A stretch of 43,500 bases of DNA from Symbiodinium natans (lineage: Eukaryota; Sar; Dinophyceae; Suessiales; Symbiodiniaceae), in the NCBI GenBank assembly GCA_905221605.1, contig CAJNDS010002653.1, positions 169,840-213,339 of the forward strand. Reading direction: 5' to 3'. The position numbers and the translations under genes are program-made. The notes below the pieces were generated by a model, which searched no databases, had not been told where the DNA came from, and saw only the letters and a program-made list of their open reading frames with translations. Below, piece after piece: positions 41,488 to 43,500 of the stretch. The first letter of the stretch is position 1. Each line of letters begins with the position of its first letter.

Positions 41488-43500
41488 AGGGATGCTTTAC
41501 GCGTAACTGGTTCTGTTGAGGCCGTTTCGTCCGAGGAATCCGGACTCCTCTGCGAGATAAAGCGTCGTGCACCTGAGCGAGTCGGGGCACGCCTGGGTGA
41601 GGATTATGATTTTAGTCCTCTCGCCAGACCTGTTGAGCAGCCATCCAGGCACAATGCGTCAAGCGCACATCAACAGGCTCCACCCAACATGCCCCATCAA
41701 AGCCATGCATTGACTTCATGCCTTGGGCCAGCGGAAGACCTGAGAGATGCGGCGTTACTTGCCGGAGGTGTGAGAGACACGCCTCCCGACCGTCCCGGTG
41801 CCTCCGAAGCCCCCTCAGGCGTGGTGACAGCGAAAGCTAGGACTAGGGCATCCCAAAAGGTTGAACCCGAACTTGATGTCAAGCTTGCTCCACCTGTGCA
41901 TGTCACCAAGCAAAGGGAACCTCCGCGGAGGGAAGTAAGCCCTGCCCCAAGTAATTCAGATGCTGAAACTGTGTGTGCGCCGTATCCCGCTGCGCAATTG
42001 GGCTACGAGGTGAACCAGGATGCCCGTAGTGGACCAGTCCGCGACCATCGCGGCCCTTGCCCCGATGAGTTTGAGGCCGGAGCCCCAAACAATGCATCGC
42101 ATGCCAGTGGGGCCATCCCGGAGCCCATAAGCCATACCCCTGGTGGCTCTAACAATACACGGCCGACTGTGCATCTTCAGCCTGAAGCCCATGCAGGTGC
42201 CGATAGTGTGTTTTCCCCACATCATGTATCCAGGGCTCGTGAGTTCGCCGCACCAAGTTCATCAGCCAAAGCTCCAGCTGTGTTGGGGAAGCTTGTTCAA
42301 TGTGCGCCCGCCGGTGTAAGGAATGATGAGACCAGGCCGGCCCGAAGGCGGGTTTTCGTGGGGCCTACAGTTGTCCGTGATGTTCCCAGGGAGGTGCCTC
42401 CGCCTGAGGAGCAGCGTGTGGTTTCCCCTTTGAGTTCGCGACCTGTCTTTACTGGGCCCGGCTCCATTCCCCGAAGGGCTGAATGTTTCCATAAGCGTGC
42501 CACGACCTTCCCTTCCGGCGAAAGGACAGAAGCCCCAAGCCTGGAAAGCGTGCATGAAGCATCAGCAACCTTGCATCCTGGTGGTCGGCCATTGCCTCCA
42601 CGTCCTCCCAGCCCTAAGCGTAAGAGGCGGGAGCCCGAAGGCGTCAGCCGATCTAGCGGTACCGATTCGTCTGACGAAGGCATCACACAGGATTGTGCAG
42701 AAGCTTTTCTGGCCAAGCTGGACACCCGTCCTACGTGTTCTTCAGGTCATCCCTTGTTCTCCTTTGGGTCACCTGAGCCAGGTTGGTGGTGCAGTGCGTG
42801 CAAGCGCGTGTTCTCCACGCGACGCTTGCTCTGGGGGTGTAGGGTCTGTGACTTTGACATATGCGGGAACTGCTTGGTCGATAGTCGCAGTGGTTCCTCC
42901 ATCGCACCAGCCCCGGTTCAGGGTGTTGTTCCAGAGGCAATCCCTGCCGCTCATGTTCAGAATGCCGCTCAGGAGGCAATTCCCAGCGGTACGCAAACAG
43001 GGCCCGCAGTTAAGCTTCTGCGTGCTTCAGGGGTTCTAACAGGCAGTGACATGTTTCCGAATGACCTTCATCTGACCCTGGGTGTGAATGGTGAAAGCCT
43101 GTCTGTCTTAGGGTCGTGCAGGGCGCCGGAGCTCAAGGGCGGATTCCGAAAAGTGTACCACCTTCGGGGTGAAGGGCCGGCCGCAAGCATGGTTTTAAAA
43201 CTCGCTGAAAACGATGCAGACAATGTCAACGAGGTTCGGAGTGCTGCTGCATGTCCAGCAGCCTTTACCCGCATCTACGGCAGCGGCTCCATTTGGGTGT
43301 CCCTCGGAGCAGATGGTTTGTGCCAGGCACATTATATCATCTCGGAGCGAGTGGTGCCTCTGACTGCTTTGTTGGATGGCCCGGCCTTGCCTCCCACAGC
43401 CTGCGCCTCTTTGGCACTCCAATGTTGTAGGGTTGTGTTCCGGGCGACTCTCGCTGGTATCAAGTGCAGGACCTTGGGCAGAAGCAGTGGGGCCTCAAGG
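41428..43500 (+). CDS. Large open frame: Pro/Ser-rich region, ZZ-like zinc finger, kinase-like N-lobe (partial)
   Basis: At least 691 codons without a stop, running off the right edge. The first ATG after the TAA at 41326-41328 is at 41428; the next in-frame ATG, 41689, is the alternative start. Residues 1-390 are Pro/Ser/Ala-rich and probably disordered. Residues 396-401 (PKRKRR) are a basic, nuclear-signal-like patch. Residues 437-482 form a zinc finger with Cys437, His441, Cys455, Cys458, Cys471, Cys474, Cys479 and Cys482; its end, WGCRVCDFDICGNC, is close to the ZZ/DC1 core. From about 552, GGFRKVYHLRG, MVLKLAEN (Lys591), NEVRSAAACPAAFTRIYG and YIISERVVPLTALL follow the order of a kinase N-lobe: glycine loop, lysine, helix C, hinge. 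The catalytic loop would lie beyond the window. Substrate and partner are unknown. It lies head-to-head with the decayed minus-strand frame at 40633-41487. Confidence 0.7.
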   Translation, partial: MRLVGRVGRPGCTRLGRRWHRDALRVTGSVEAVSSEESGLLCEIKRRAPERVGARLGEDYDFSPLARPVEQPSRHNASSAHQQAPPNMPHQSHALTSCLGPAEDLRDAALLAGGVRDTPPDRPGASEAPSGVVTAKARTRASQKVEPELDVKLAPPVHVTKQREPPRREVSPAPSNSDAETVCAPYPAAQLGYEVNQDARSGPVRDHRGPCPDEFEAGAPNNASHASGAIPEPISHTPGGSNNTRPTVHLQPEAHAGADSVFSPHHVSRAREFAAPSSSAKAPAVLGKLVQCAPAGVRNDETRPARRRVFVGPTVVRDVPREVPPPEEQRVVSPLSSRPVFTGPGSIPRRAECFHKRATTFPSGERTEAPSLESVHEASATLHPGGRPLPPRPPSPKRKRREPEGVSRSSGTDSSDEGITQDCAEAFLAKLDTRPTCSSGHPLFSFGSPEPGWWCSACKRVFSTRRLLWGCRVCDFDICGNCLVDSRSGSSIAPAPVQGVVPEAIPAAHVQNAAQEAIPSGTQTGPAVKLLRASGVLTGSDMFPNDLHLTLGVNGESLSVLGSCRAPELKGGFRKVYHLRGEGPAASMVLKLAENDADNVNEVRSAAACPAAFTRIYGSGSIWVSLGADGLCQAHYIISERVVPLTALLDGPALPPTACASLALQCCRVVFRATLAGIKCRTLGRSSGASR

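Noticed and set aside
42497-43039. 180-codon plus-strand frame
   Set aside because: Shadow of the 691-codon frame in another phase.

Overview
This window looks like a piece of nuclear genome from a dinoflagellate, probably a symbiodiniacean or a relative. I infer this from several signs. There are no bacterial operons. Plant/alveolate-type TTTAGGG repeats lie inside the sequence. Degraded retroelements, microsatellites and GC-rich minisatellites are very abundant. Protein types common in dinoflagellates also appear: a leishmanolysin-like metalloprotease and a ZZ/DC1-like zinc finger next to a kinase-like region. The species cannot be named from sequence alone. I found no rRNA, tRNA, spliced-leader or CRISPR sequence by eye.

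Layout. 1-2414 (minus): a decayed LINE-type retrotransposon fragment that encodes, in order, the reverse transcriptase core, four C2H2/C2HC zinc fingers and, after one in-frame TAG, a domain with the sequence signatures of a ubiquitin-specific protease (USP, peptidase C19). It ends abruptly at a ~270-bp (CAA)n microsatellite. 3230-4304: two interstitial TTTAGGG tracts face each other. 4302-5967 (minus): a broken or intron-containing leishmanolysin (M8) gene with an HELAH zinc site. 7020-10270: dispersed repeats and a composite of A-rich and G-run/C-run arrays.

10833-14040: a tandem array with a ~556-bp unit, followed by a longer duplicated segment. The second copy of that segment is split by a 2.1-kb insertion (15011-17111) built almost entirely from four different tandem arrays and flanked by a 10-bp target duplication; the first copy preserves the empty site. 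17825-18600: another tandem repeat. 20256-20715: TATGTC/TATG microsatellites. 21500-22900: diverged single copies of repeats seen earlier in the window. 26608-28411 (minus): exon-like pieces of one or two unrecognised genes. 29662-31995 (minus): two decayed copies of one RT-RNase H retroelement family. 32000-40300: at least five GC-rich minisatellite families, two of them with conserved hairpins.

40633-43500: a head-to-head pair. On the minus strand is a 284-codon frame with three premature stops. On the plus strand is an uninterrupted frame of at least 691 codons that runs off the window; it has a Pro/Ser-rich N-terminal half, a basic patch, a ZZ-like zinc finger and a kinase-like N-lobe. 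This is the best candidate for an intact gene here. Almost everything else is relics and repeats; several premature stops are compatible with C-to-T (or complementary G-to-A) change.
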